From Chlamydiota bacterium (GTDB lineage: Bacteria > Chlamydiota > Chlamydiia > Chlamydiales > Parachlamydiaceae), in contig JABDBC010000008.1 in assembly GCA_013288825.1 (NCBI GenBank), positions 1-60,358 on the forward strand: a stretch of 60,358 bases of DNA, given 5' to 3'. This document shows, piece by piece, positions 52,633 through 60,358 of this stretch. The notes beneath the pieces were generated by a model. The model did not search any database, had not been told where the DNA came from, and saw only the letters and a program-made list of their open reading frames with translations. The position numbers and the translations under genes are program-made. Position 1 is the first letter of the stretch. Each line of letters starts with the position of its first letter.

Positions 52633-55047
52633 CTAATTTGGTTCAGTCATTTCAGAGGCTGATCCGTGATCCAAATAGTCGAGTGAGATAGCATTCTTTG
52701 TCTTTAAATCTTGTATCAATTGGCTCATGTACTTCTGTTGGGCTTCATCGGAAAGAAGTTGGTGCATTTTTTCTCTTCGATCTGCCAAAGCGACTTGTGC
52801 ATTGTTTGCTTCCCGTTTCTTCAGTTGGACAAAATAGAGATCGCCATTCACGGGTGCATGGACGGTGGTCCATTCATTTGGCTTTAATGCAAACAGTTCA
52901 TCAACATCTACCTCGCCGCTATTTTGTGTGCGGTCTGTTTGATATGTCGTTTTTAGGAGTTTCCACTGGTTCATTAATTTCTTTTTGGAATCGGCAATTT
53001 TGTCGGAGGCATTAGGCTCTTGTACAAAGTTGCTGCTAGCTCCTTTGCCTTGAGATAAGTTGGCTCTAGCATCGCGGACAAAGGCATAAAAACGAAGGGT
53101 GGCGCTGCGATCACCTGAAAGGGGCTGTTCTTTCTTTTCTCCGCGAGATTTTTCATAATCTGTGCGGATAGCGGTGAGAAGTTTTTCAAAGTAGAGATCG
53201 GCCACTTGATCCTTTACATCTGCATATTTCTTCCATGAAACTTTGTCTTCTTTCTGAAATTGCTGCGGCTTGGTATCGCGGATTGAGATATAGTAGGATT
53301 CGAGTTCCCGATCGAGCAATTGTTCAAGAGTTTTGTCTTGGATAGCTTCAGAGAATGATAGGATTTCCTCTTCAGGTGATCTGTGGATCACTTTGATGCG
53401 ATAATAGTTGTTTTTATCGCCGGAGAATAGTGCAAGCTTTTCCGCAGCCATTTTAGCTTTTGGCGTTTCTGGAGTTGCGTTGGCGATAGGGGCTTCATCG
53501 AGGATAAGGATCAGTTCTTGACGATTTTCGAGACCGAACAGAGGTTTGCCCCCCTTCGTGCGGATTCCTACCATGAGCTCTTTTGATTCAGCATTGTCCA
53601 AAGCCTGCGAGACCCATTCAGGATGGGATTCTACAATGGCATTTCTTGCAAAGGCGTCAATGCGCATTCTTGTGGCTTCATCCAAGCTATCTAGAGTTGC
53701 AAGGCGCTGTTGTAGATTACCCCCTTGTTTTATTCCTAGATCTGGAAATTCTTTCTTCAATAGTTCCCAATTTGTATCGACTACTTCCCAATCCCACATA
53801 TCGCGGAGGCCTACATTTGTTTGTAAAGCGCTTTTGGACACTTGTGAGACAGTTAAAGTATAGCTTTTTTGAACAAGTTCAGGAGCTTTTTGTTTGACTT
53901 CTGAAGGTGATAAGAAGGCTGTGGGAAGGGACAATTCATTGCTTTTGTGTTTTGAAACGTAGTTCAAATAGATTTCAAATTGTTGCATCATCCGATAATC
54001 AGCGAAGCGGAACTCTGGAGGAAGTCTATAAAGTTCTCCAAGAACGCCTTCCTTAGCAAATGCAACAAAGTTTTGCGAGGGCATTGGGTCTATGATTACT
54101 GCATTTCCGACATCTTGAAATAGGCGGCGGAATAACAATACTGTCTGCCATTGCTTGATGGCTTTTGTTTGGTCCATGCCTAAACGGCGGAGTTGTTCTT
54201 GAAAATACTCGGAGGGATTTGCAACGCCGAGGTGGACGCTTTTCCGATTCTGTTGATAGCTAATTTCTGCATTTCTTTTAAGATCGACAAGGGCTTCTTC
54301 TTTGGTTACTATATACCCCTTTTGTTGGGCGATCTTACTAGAATTTATAATGAATTCAGCGGCCAGGCGTACGAAACGGGGTCCAAACCAGTCATCAATA
54401 GTGTGGTAACCAAAAAGTGCAAGATCAACACGTTCTAGGTTTGGGTCTGGAGTCACCCAATTGTATTGCTGTTGTTGATAACGCAAGACCTGTCTGAGGA
54501 GGGGAGCTGGGAATCGTTTTTCTGCCAGAAACAGATCCACTCGTGCATCAAACGCTTGAGGCGAAAGGGGATTATCCGATTCTTTCATGGCAATAAAATT
54601 CCGTTTCATGTCTGGGGCGACATAGCTCCAAGCGCCTTCTACGCTAATGAATCTTGCTGCAGGATGGGCATAAAGTGTATATTTCTTTTCATGATCGAAT
54701 CTGGACATGAGATCTTTTTGGATGAGATCGGGATATGTCTCAACGAGAATATTGGCCAATCCAGTCTCCAAAATATCTTTCTGAAGGACGCCGTCGTTTA
54801 AGAAATTCGGTCCCCACATGCCGCCAAAGAGCATTTTGTCATCGATATCAGTGCCAATGAAAGCAACCATTTCATCTAGCTCATGCCGAGAGATCTCTGT
54901 GCCATCGATAGCAGTGAAAGCGACTTGTTCGTGCATGGAGTTTGCCGGCAAGGTGCTGTAAGTGCCAAAAAACGAGAATGAGATAATGATTACGATAGTA
55001 ATCAAGATGAAGAAATATGTTTGATACTTACGGAAAAAATTTAGCAT
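52633..55047 (-). CDS. Membrane-anchored PpiD/SurA-like periplasmic folding factor
   Basis: An 804-residue protein anchored by one N-terminal helix (YFFILITIVIIISFSFFGTY), the layout of PpiD. The following region FTAIDGTEISRHELDEMVAF resembles the SurA/PpiD N-terminal chaperone start. The long helical and charged periplasmic part has RIKVIHRSPEEEILSFSEAI and EWTTVHAPVNGDLYFVQLKK segments near the end, resembling parvulin-associated chaperone helices; I do not see a clear parvulin catalytic domain. Likely helps envelope protein folding. It lies 9 bases after the lipoyl-transferase gene. Confidence 0.6.
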   Translation of the reverse strand: MLNFFRKYQTYFFILITIVIIISFSFFGTYSTLPANSMHEQVAFTAIDGTEISRHELDEMVAFIGTDIDDKMLFGGMWGPNFLNDGVLQKDILETGLANILVETYPDLIQKDLMSRFDHEKKYTLYAHPAARFISVEGAWSYVAPDMKRNFIAMKESDNPLSPQAFDARVDLFLAEKRFPAPLLRQVLRYQQQQYNWVTPDPNLERVDLALFGYHTIDDWFGPRFVRLAAEFIINSSKIAQQKGYIVTKEEALVDLKRNAEISYQQNRKSVHLGVANPSEYFQEQLRRLGMDQTKAIKQWQTVLLFRRLFQDVGNAVIIDPMPSQNFVAFAKEGVLGELYRLPPEFRFADYRMMQQFEIYLNYVSKHKSNELSLPTAFLSPSEVKQKAPELVQKSYTLTVSQVSKSALQTNVGLRDMWDWEVVDTNWELLKKEFPDLGIKQGGNLQQRLATLDSLDEATRMRIDAFARNAIVESHPEWVSQALDNAESKELMVGIRTKGGKPLFGLENRQELILILDEAPIANATPETPKAKMAAEKLALFSGDKNNYYRIKVIHRSPEEEILSFSEAIQDKTLEQLLDRELESYYISIRDTKPQQFQKEDKVSWKKYADVKDQVADLYFEKLLTAIRTDYEKSRGEKKEQPLSGDRSATLRFYAFVRDARANLSQGKGASSNFVQEPNASDKIADSKKKLMNQWKLLKTTYQTDRTQNSGEVDVDELFALKPNEWTTVHAPVNGDLYFVQLKKREANNAQVALADRREKMHQLLSDEAQQKYMSQLIQDLKTKNAISLDYLDHGSASEMTEPN

Positions 55048-55056
55048 GTAGAATCC

Positions 55057-55773
55057 TTATACACAAAATATTGAAATCATCAATTGTTGTAATCGTACTC
55101 TTGCCTTGTTAAGTTGAGAGCTTGTGCAAATATCGTTTACAAGAAAGTAGCTATTACTCTCGATAGACTCAGCGATATCTCCGTCTTCTTTAAGAAATTG
55201 GAACAAAAAGGCTCTAGAAGGCATTGTAAGAGAGATCGAACCTTGATATAATAGCCCAAATTTTGTTCGTCTTTGTGCTCCACCTGCAACCTTGCGACCA
55301 TCGATTACTAAGTCATAGATAGTTGGTTTTGCCATACAAAATGGATGGGCATTCTCATTTTCTTTATCATCAATTTCTGAAGGAATGTAAACCTTGGGAG
55401 ACAATGTTCCTGCAGAAAAAAGTTCGATGACTTTTGTGATTTTGTTGTTGATAAAAGTGTAGTTTTCGACAGTGTTTTGGTAAAGATTTACACCTCTAAT
55501 GGGATATATAACAGAAAAGGCAAGATCGCACTGATGGAACATAATACCCCCACCTGTGGGTCGTTTGGCATGTTTCAGCCCAAATTCGTCTGCACGATTC
55601 AAATCAATGTACTTGGAAAAGTCTATAAAATGTCCATAAGTTGCACATTCGCCAGCCCATCGATAAAGAGTGAGGGTGGGAGGGGAGATCTGAATAGTCT
55701 CAAGGGCTTTCATATCCTCATTCATATTCACTTCAGGAGTCGTGGGGCCATTAAGTACTATTCTCCAAGTCAT
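55057..55773 (-). CDS. Lipoyl/octanoyl transferase (LipM/LplA-like)
   Basis: A 238-residue BPL/LplA/LipB-fold enzyme that attaches octanoyl or lipoyl groups to carrier proteins. RPTGGGIMFH (71-80) is the substrate loop. DLVIDGRKVAGGAQRR contains Lys161, and Cys146 in HPFCMAKPTIYDL stands where LipM/LipL enzymes have their catalytic Cys, arguing for a transferase over an ATP-dependent ligase. Its natural target nearby is GcvH; in Chlamydia a lipoate ligase gene also lies near gcvH. Overlap-free spacing of 3 bases to the upstream gene. Confidence 0.82.
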   Translation of the reverse strand: MTWRIVLNGPTTPEVNMNEDMKALETIQISPPTLTLYRWAGECATYGHFIDFSKYIDLNRADEFGLKHAKRPTGGGIMFHQCDLAFSVIYPIRGVNLYQNTVENYTFINNKITKVIELFSAGTLSPKVYIPSEIDDKENENAHPFCMAKPTIYDLVIDGRKVAGGAQRRTKFGLLYQGSISLTMPSRAFLFQFLKEDGDIAESIESNSYFLVNDICTSSQLNKARVRLQQLMISIFCV

Positions 55774-55776
55774 AAG

Positions 55777-56493
55777 CTAACTTCGATATACCATTGGGTG
55801 AAATTTATCTTTTAATCGGTCACTTAACCGATAGCCAATCTCTTTTAATGTATGTGTATTTGGATCTTCTTCGCGAAAAACATAAACTGCGTTTGGTTCT
55901 GCATAGGCAATCATTAAGTAACTATTGTTTGACTGATGCATCAACTCTGTGAAGTCGATCTCTTTTTCTGTACCGAAGAACACAACATTTCCTGCTTGGG
56001 CAGGGAACGAATTGCTTTCGGCTGCATTTGTTTTTGCACCTGTATTCAACGATGGATGCAGGGCAATGATAGCTCCTCCAATAATTCCTTGTAAACAACT
56101 AATAGGCTCAATGCATTTTTTGCGGTTGACGATTGTGTCATAACGCTCATCAAATTTCGATGATGTTTTCGCAAGGGGGGGAAAATATTGATCGTAGCCA
56201 ATTCTAAATTCTCTTTGTCCCGTCAGAAGAGCCATCGTTTCAACAATGGTTCGATTTTTTACAGTTTTAGCAATAAATGAATTGTGCCGCCAAACATCAC
56301 GGCCAACGACATAATGTTGATAAGGGGAGAGGAGCATTGCTTGACTGGGAGTTACCTTCAGTCTTTCCACCAATACATCCTCAATGGCCTTTGAGAGTTG
56401 TTTGATATGATTCTCTGAAAAAAGCCCTTCGAGCTCAAGGGTATTGTGTTTTCTGAAGAAATCGAGGTGTTCTTTAGCTATTACATATTTCAT
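55777..56493 (-). CDS. Conserved hypothetical protein, possibly 2-oxoglutarate oxygenase-like
   Basis: A 238-residue soluble protein, first of the run leading to the gcv genes. The N-terminal LELEGLFSENHIKQLSKAIE and mid-part IIGGAIIALHPSL with AGNVVFFGTEKEIDF recall a phytanoyl-CoA dioxygenase-like double-stranded beta helix, where the first His and the later strands would hold iron. I cannot trace a convincing His-x-Asp...His triad, so the fold is a guess. Function unknown. Confidence 0.6.
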   Translation of the reverse strand: MKYVIAKEHLDFFRKHNTLELEGLFSENHIKQLSKAIEDVLVERLKVTPSQAMLLSPYQHYVVGRDVWRHNSFIAKTVKNRTIVETMALLTGQREFRIGYDQYFPPLAKTSSKFDERYDTIVNRKKCIEPISCLQGIIGGAIIALHPSLNTGAKTNAAESNSFPAQAGNVVFFGTEKEIDFTELMHQSNNSYLMIAYAEPNAVYVFREEDPNTHTLKEIGYRLSDRLKDKFHPMVYRS

Positions 56494-56564
56494 AGGACTA
56501 GACTATCTCAGTTAAAGCACTTTTCGTCCAGCGCAAAAATCAACAAGATGCTCAGAGATATGGC

Positions 56565-56722
56565 TCAGATTAGTGCGGACAGGCAGCGTCGTAGAAGAAA
56601 AGTAACAGGATATGTAGGATCGCAAGCGTATCTCCCACTATCCTTCTTATCCTGCCGCTTGCGATCCTACATATCCTGTTACTTTTCTTCTACGACGTTG
56701 CTTGCCCGCACTAATCTGATGC
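56565..56722. repeat. Nested palindrome, taacaggat family
   Basis: Arms cagattagtgcgg, caggcagcgtcgtag and aagaaaagtaacaggatatg then aggatcgcaagcg mirror 56660-56720 (cgcttgcgatcctac ... cgcactaatctg). The right arm has additional tatccttcttatcctgc, so the arms differ in length. It separates divergent transcription units, close to the rnc start. Confidence 0.9.
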
Positions 56723-56786
56723 ACTATCTTTGTATATCTTGGAGTATCTTGTTTTTTTCGTGTGGATAAAAAATCGCTTTTAAATT

Positions 56787-57509
56787 ATGCTCGCCGTCAT
56801 GAATGCACTTGATCAACTCATGAAACATGCCGCTTCTATAGAGGCAAAAATTGGCTATAAATTTATCGATCGCAGCCTTTTGGTTCTGGCGTTCACCCAC
56901 CGGTCGTATGTCAATGAAAATCGCGACATTATCGTTCATAATGAGCGTTTAGAGTTTCTTGGCGATGCTGTTTTGGGGCTATTGATTTCTGAATATCTGT
57001 ATCACCATTTGCCACATACTCCTGAAGGGGATTTGTCCTATCTTCGCTCGCGCCTAATAGAGGCCAGTTCTTGCATGTCTTATGTTGCAAAACTTGAAAT
57101 TGATCGGCATCTTCTTCTAGGAAAAGGTGAGAGGCTGAATGATGGAAGGGGTCGAGAATCTATTTTGGGGGACTTCTTTGAAGCGCTTATTGGAGCAATC
57201 TATGTTGATGGTGGGCTCATCGCAGCGTCAAAGTTTTTGTTTTCTAATTTTCTTGATGAGATTGAAGCAACAATTAAAACCCCTCTTCATAACTGGAAGG
57301 CTATGCTTCAAGATTATTGTCAGAAGAAATTCCAGCGTGCCCCTAACTATAAAGTGATTCACGAAAGTGGTCCTGACCACAGTAAAAAATTTAACATTTC
57401 CGTTTTTATGAATGAAAAAGAATTGGGTCGAGGAATAGGGGCTTCTAAAAAAGAAGCGCAACAGGATGCCGCCAAACATGCTCTGCAACAACTAACGCCT
57501 GCCATGTAG
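56787..57509 (+). CDS. rnc: Ribonuclease III
   Basis: Double-strand-specific endoribonuclease for rRNA and mRNA processing, 240 residues. The signature NERLEFLGDAVLGLLISE and the acidic DFFEALIGAIYVDGG segment form the catalytic domain; the dsRNA-binding domain follows (LQDYCQKKFQRAPNYKV ... IGASKKEAQQDAAKHALQQL). The start could be Met1 or Met5. rnc-radA order is as in Chlamydia. Its substrates could include transcripts of the long palindromes in this genome. Confidence 0.96.
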   Translation: MLAVMNALDQLMKHAASIEAKIGYKFIDRSLLVLAFTHRSYVNENRDIIVHNERLEFLGDAVLGLLISEYLYHHLPHTPEGDLSYLRSRLIEASSCMSYVAKLEIDRHLLLGKGERLNDGRGRESILGDFFEALIGAIYVDGGLIAASKFLFSNFLDEIEATIKTPLHNWKAMLQDYCQKKFQRAPNYKVIHESGPDHSKKFNISVFMNEKELGRGIGASKKEAQQDAAKHALQQLTPAM

Positions 57510-57515
57510 GCTTTT

Positions 57516-58889
57516 ATGGGATCGAAGCAAAAAAGCGTTTGGTATTGCTCAGATTGTGGTCACAAGCAGCTCAAGTGGTCTGGACAGTGTGGTCAATGTT
57601 CTCAATGGAATACTTTTCAGGAAGAGATCGAGCTTGCAGTTGCCTTACGCCGTTTTGAAGGGCAGCCTACAACCCCCAATCGGCCAGTTCGTTTAAAAGA
57701 AGTCAAATCGAGCCACACCCCCCGAATTCAAACGAAAATAAACGAATATGATCGGCTGATTGGAGGGGGGATTGTCCCTGGCTCACTTACTCTTGTGGGG
57801 GGTGATCCTGGGATAGGAAAGTCGACGCTTATGCTGCAGCTTTCTGATGCGTTAGCTAAACAAGGGTTAACTGTTCTTTATGTTTGTGGTGAAGAATCAG
57901 TAGAGCAAACTTCGATGCGAGCCTGCCGTTTGGGCATTGATTCTGAGTCTCTTTTTCTGTTAAGTGAAACGAATTTTTCTTTGATAAAGGCTCAAGTTGA
58001 GCATGTTCGACCCAACATTCTAATCATCGACTCCATTCAGATTGTTTATAAGAGCGAAATCCCTTCGGCGCCGGGTTCTGTTTCACAAGTCAGAGAAACA
58101 GCGACAGAATTTATGCATATGGCAAAGGGTCAGAATATTGCGACGTTTCTTATTGGTCATGTCACAAAATCTGGAGAAATTGCAGGACCTCGAGTCTTAG
58201 AGCATCTTGTAGATGCTGTTTTATATTTCGAAGGGGATAAGCAGCACAATTATCGGATGATTCGAGTTGTAAAAAACCGGTTTGGACCGACAGATGAGGT
58301 AGCTGTTTTTCAAATGAAATCCGGCGGGCTTGTGGAGGTGCCGAATCCTTCGCAGATTTTTTTAGAAGAGCGGCGAAAAGAAGTGATTGGTTCCACGGTG
58401 ATACCTACAATTGAAGGGACGCGCCCCATATTAATAGAGGCCCAAGCACTGGTGACAGATACGGTTTTCAGTACCCCTTCAAGGCGTTGCACAGGTTTGG
58501 ATCAGAATAGACTTGCATTACTTCTGGCCGTATTGGAAAAGCGAATGGGATATCAGCTTCATCGCTGTGATGTTTTTGTTTCTATTGCAGGGGGATTGCG
58601 CGTCGTTGAACCAGGGAGCGATCTTGGTGTATTGATCGCAGTGGCCTCCTCCATGCGAAATCGGGTGATTGATTCCGAGACAGCTATTATGGGAGAAGTG
58701 GGGCTCGGTGGAGAGATCCGCAGCATCCCTCGTGTGGAAAGTCGCCTCAAGGAGGTCATCAACATGGGTTTTCGCTCCTGCATAATTCCCAAGAGGAACC
58801 TGAAAGGGATTTCAGAAGAAATACGACAAAAGCTTAGGATAGTGGGAGTTGATGTCGTAGAAGAAGCCGTAGAATTTCTACTCCAATAG
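57516..58889 (+). CDS. radA: DNA repair protein RadA
   Basis: A RecA-like branch-migration ATPase, 457 residues. A four-Cys zinc finger (CSDCGHKQLKWSGQCGQC) opens the protein. Walker A is GGDPGIGKSTLML, the RadA motif is VVKNRFGPTDEV, and the C-terminal Lon-protease-like domain carries GCxGLDQNRLALLLAVLE-type TGLDQNRLALLLAVLEKR and VEPGSDLGVLIAVASS. It begins 6 bases after rnc, so they are probably co-transcribed. Confidence 0.96.
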   Translation: MGSKQKSVWYCSDCGHKQLKWSGQCGQCSQWNTFQEEIELAVALRRFEGQPTTPNRPVRLKEVKSSHTPRIQTKINEYDRLIGGGIVPGSLTLVGGDPGIGKSTLMLQLSDALAKQGLTVLYVCGEESVEQTSMRACRLGIDSESLFLLSETNFSLIKAQVEHVRPNILIIDSIQIVYKSEIPSAPGSVSQVRETATEFMHMAKGQNIATFLIGHVTKSGEIAGPRVLEHLVDAVLYFEGDKQHNYRMIRVVKNRFGPTDEVAVFQMKSGGLVEVPNPSQIFLEERRKEVIGSTVIPTIEGTRPILIEAQALVTDTVFSTPSRRCTGLDQNRLALLLAVLEKRMGYQLHRCDVFVSIAGGLRVVEPGSDLGVLIAVASSMRNRVIDSETAIMGEVGLGGEIRSIPRVESRLKEVINMGFRSCIIPKRNLKGISEEIRQKLRIVGVDVVEEAVEFLLQ

Positions 58890-58962
58890 TACTGTAAAGG
58901 TTTTACACCACAGAGATCACAGAAACCTCAGAGAGAAGAAGAGAGCAACCTCTCAGTAAGAA

Positions 58963-59086
58963 TTTTACCACAGAGATCACAGAGAAAGGGAGAGAGTAAG
59001 AAGAGAGGGGGTATGAAAGAAATTTCATGACTTCTATCCTTCTCCTCCCCCTTCTCTCCCTGTTCTCTGTGATCTCTGTGGTAAAA
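58963..59086. repeat. Palindrome, ccacagagatcacagag family
   Basis: attttaccacagagatcaca plus gagaaagggagagag mirrors ctctccctgttctctgtgat plus ctctgtggtaaaa. A single partial copy (ttttacaccacagagatcac) lies just before at 58901-58920. Same family as 39496-39627. The right arm reaches within 15 bases of the hemC start. Confidence 0.88.
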
Positions 59087-59101
59087 AAAGAGAGTGTTAG
59101 A

Positions 59102-60358
59102 GTGATTACAGTCGGTGCAAGGTCCTCTCCTTTATCCCAAGCACAGATTCACGAAGTTTTTAATGAGCTTCGTTTACGTGGAAAAAACATAAATTTCAAT
59201 CCAGTCCTAGTACAATCGCAAGGAGATATAGACCTTACAACCTCTTTACGAACTCTTGGGAAGACAAATTTCTTTACAAAAGAGATAGACGATCTTCTAT
59301 TATCAGGTCAGTGTCGGATAGCTATTCATTCAGCAAAAGACCTCCCAGAACCCATTCCAGACGGACTGCGCTTGGTGGCGCTTACAAAAGGGCTGGATCC
59401 ATCGGACTCACTTGTTCTGCGAAAAGGGGAACAACTTGACTTTTTGCGTCCAAATGCGATTATTGCGACCTCTTCTGAAAGGCGTGAGACAGCTGTCACA
59501 CAGCTGAGAAAGGACTTTACTTTCATCGACATACGAGGAACCATCCATCAGCGGCTTGCAAAATTAGAAGCTGGGGACGCAGATGGGGTTGTCATTGCAG
59601 AGGCAGCTCTCATTCGTTTGGGATTAACAGCTCTCAATCGCATAAGGCTCCCAGGTGACACTGTGAAGCATCAAGGCCAGCTGGCGATTATGGCTCGTGC
59701 CGATGATCGCGAAATGAGGGAGGTGTTTGCTAGGATTGATAGCCGCCCCACACTTTATTTGGGCTTAGCGATTTCTGAACAATTTCTGCCGAGAAACATT
59801 CTCCATCAACCCATCATAAAAATCATCCCTAAAGCTCCTCAAACGGCTGAGATTGCAAGTGCTTTTTCAGGGATTCCCAATTACACTCATCTGGTTTTTA
59901 CTAGTAAAGTGGGGGTGTCTATTTTTTTCGAATATTTATCTTTTTTTGGGTATTCAACTGAAGCATTGACCAAAAAACATATCACAGCAGTGGGAAAGGC
60001 AACAGCGAAGAGGGTAGAGCAATATTATGTGCATGTGAATATTATTTCCCGTGAAGAGCATGCAGAGGGCATAATGAAAGAGCTTGCTCCTTGCATAGAT
60101 GAAAACTCCTATGTTTTTTGGCCCCATTCATCAATTGCGCGTCCTCTTTTGCAGGAGTTTTTTATTTCAAAAAAGGTGCGCTACTCCCAACCAAGCCTAT
60201 ATGATACGATCAGAACTCAAGATTTTTCCTATCCGGACACGCAGGAAATTGCTGAAATAATTTTCACAAGTCCGTCAACTGTGGAAGCCTTTTTCGAAGT
60301 GCGACCTGAAGTATCGCAAGATATATGGTTAACCTCGATTGGTCCTATCACAGAAGCA
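59102..60358 (+). CDS. hemCD: Fused porphobilinogen deaminase (HemC) - uroporphyrinogen-III synthase (HemD), 3' end outside window
   Basis: Two consecutive haem-pathway enzymes in one frame. The HemC part (about 205 residues) has TVGARSSPLSQAQIHE, IAIHSAKDLPEPIPDGL with catalytic Asp, and FIDIRGTIHQRLAKL. It stops after IMARADDREMREVFARID: domain 3 with the cofactor-carrying Cys (LEGGC type) is missing, as I recall for short chlamydial HemC. The frame continues into a HemD-like part: TLYLGLAISEQFLPR, THLVFTSKVGVSIFFEYL, ITAVGKATAKRVEQ and EIIFTSPSTVEAFFE, still open at the window edge. The start is uncertain: GTG at 59102 is preferred; GTG 59078 and ATG 59027 lie in the palindrome. Confidence 0.8.
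   Translation, partial: MITVGARSSPLSQAQIHEVFNELRLRGKNINFNPVLVQSQGDIDLTTSLRTLGKTNFFTKEIDDLLLSGQCRIAIHSAKDLPEPIPDGLRLVALTKGLDPSDSLVLRKGEQLDFLRPNAIIATSSERRETAVTQLRKDFTFIDIRGTIHQRLAKLEAGDADGVVIAEAALIRLGLTALNRIRLPGDTVKHQGQLAIMARADDREMREVFARIDSRPTLYLGLAISEQFLPRNILHQPIIKIIPKAPQTAEIASAFSGIPNYTHLVFTSKVGVSIFFEYLSFFGYSTEALTKKHITAVGKATAKRVEQYYVHVNIISREEHAEGIMKELAPCIDENSYVFWPHSSIARPLLQEFFISKKVRYSQPSLYDTIRTQDFSYPDTQEIAEIIFTSPSTVEAFFEVRPEVSQDIWLTSIGPITEA

Noticed and set aside
59027-59101. ATG start and Leu-rich signal-like peptide for hemC
   Set aside because: The segment is the translation of a palindrome arm; the HemC family similarity begins only after 59102, so a signal peptide on this cytosolic enzyme is not credible.

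Overview
This window looks like the chromosome of a Chlamydiales bacterium outside the Chlamydiaceae, an amoeba-associated Parachlamydia/Waddlia/Simkania-type organism. The evidence is gene content and order: a gyrB-gyrA-tmk block with a DUF721 gene beside it, an rnc-radA-hemC run and a lipoyl-transferase gene near gcvH, all of which match arrangements I know from Chlamydia. The GyrA active-site region and the enlarged two-domain IspG are also chlamydial in style. The genome is richer than that of Chlamydia: trehalose synthesis, a complete glycine cleavage system, PutA, a sulfatase with its activator, HigBA and a HicB remnant. Waddliaceae is my best family-level guess, but it is weak.

Layout. 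1-2.3 kb: the 3' end of a repeat-containing protein, then a REP-associated (RAYT) transposase inside a palindrome array. 2.4-8.5 kb (minus): DUF721/DciA-like gene, gyrB, gyrA, tmk. 8.8-13.0 kb (plus): a tightly overlapping trehalose operon (DUF5752-like, TreT-like, OtsB, OtsA). 13-14.2 kb (minus): Cys-rich exported peptide and a HigBA-type toxin-antitoxin pair. 14.3-17 kb (plus): argR and an arginine/polar amino-acid ABC importer behind a promoter that overlaps ARG boxes. 17-19.2 kb (minus): rarA and an exported P-loop kinase. 19.3-27.5 kb: PEGA lipoprotein, small membrane proteins, putA, a DedA-like protein and a PcrA/UvrD helicase. 27.5-46.8 kb is accessory: a membrane-anchored Clp-like ATPase, a UFSP-fold protein without its catalytic Cys and His, exported HAD proteins, an exported sulfatase/FGE pair, ispG, hydrophobic hypothetical proteins and a Cys-rich outer-membrane-like protein. 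46.9-56.5 kb (minus): an apparent operon from a lipoyl-transferase locus through a PpiD/SurA-like protein to gcvT-gcvH-gcvPA-gcvPB. 56.8-60.4 kb (plus): rnc, radA and a hemC-hemD fusion that runs off the window.

The most striking feature is the intergenic DNA. At least 15 long inverted repeats (about 100-550 bp) occupy it, many nested inside one another like Russian dolls. They are built from a limited vocabulary of modules that recur at distant loci, sometimes as single arms. One is a 52-bp perfect palindrome with no loop; another has 51-bp perfect arms. Two of these composites lie inside the gcv operon. Only one candidate mobilising enzyme (the RAYT transposase) is visible, and it is surrounded by a different, REP-like module. 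I consider this modular nested-palindrome system, and the adjacent Clp-like ATPase / UFSP-like pseudoprotease pair, the best candidates for undescribed biology here.
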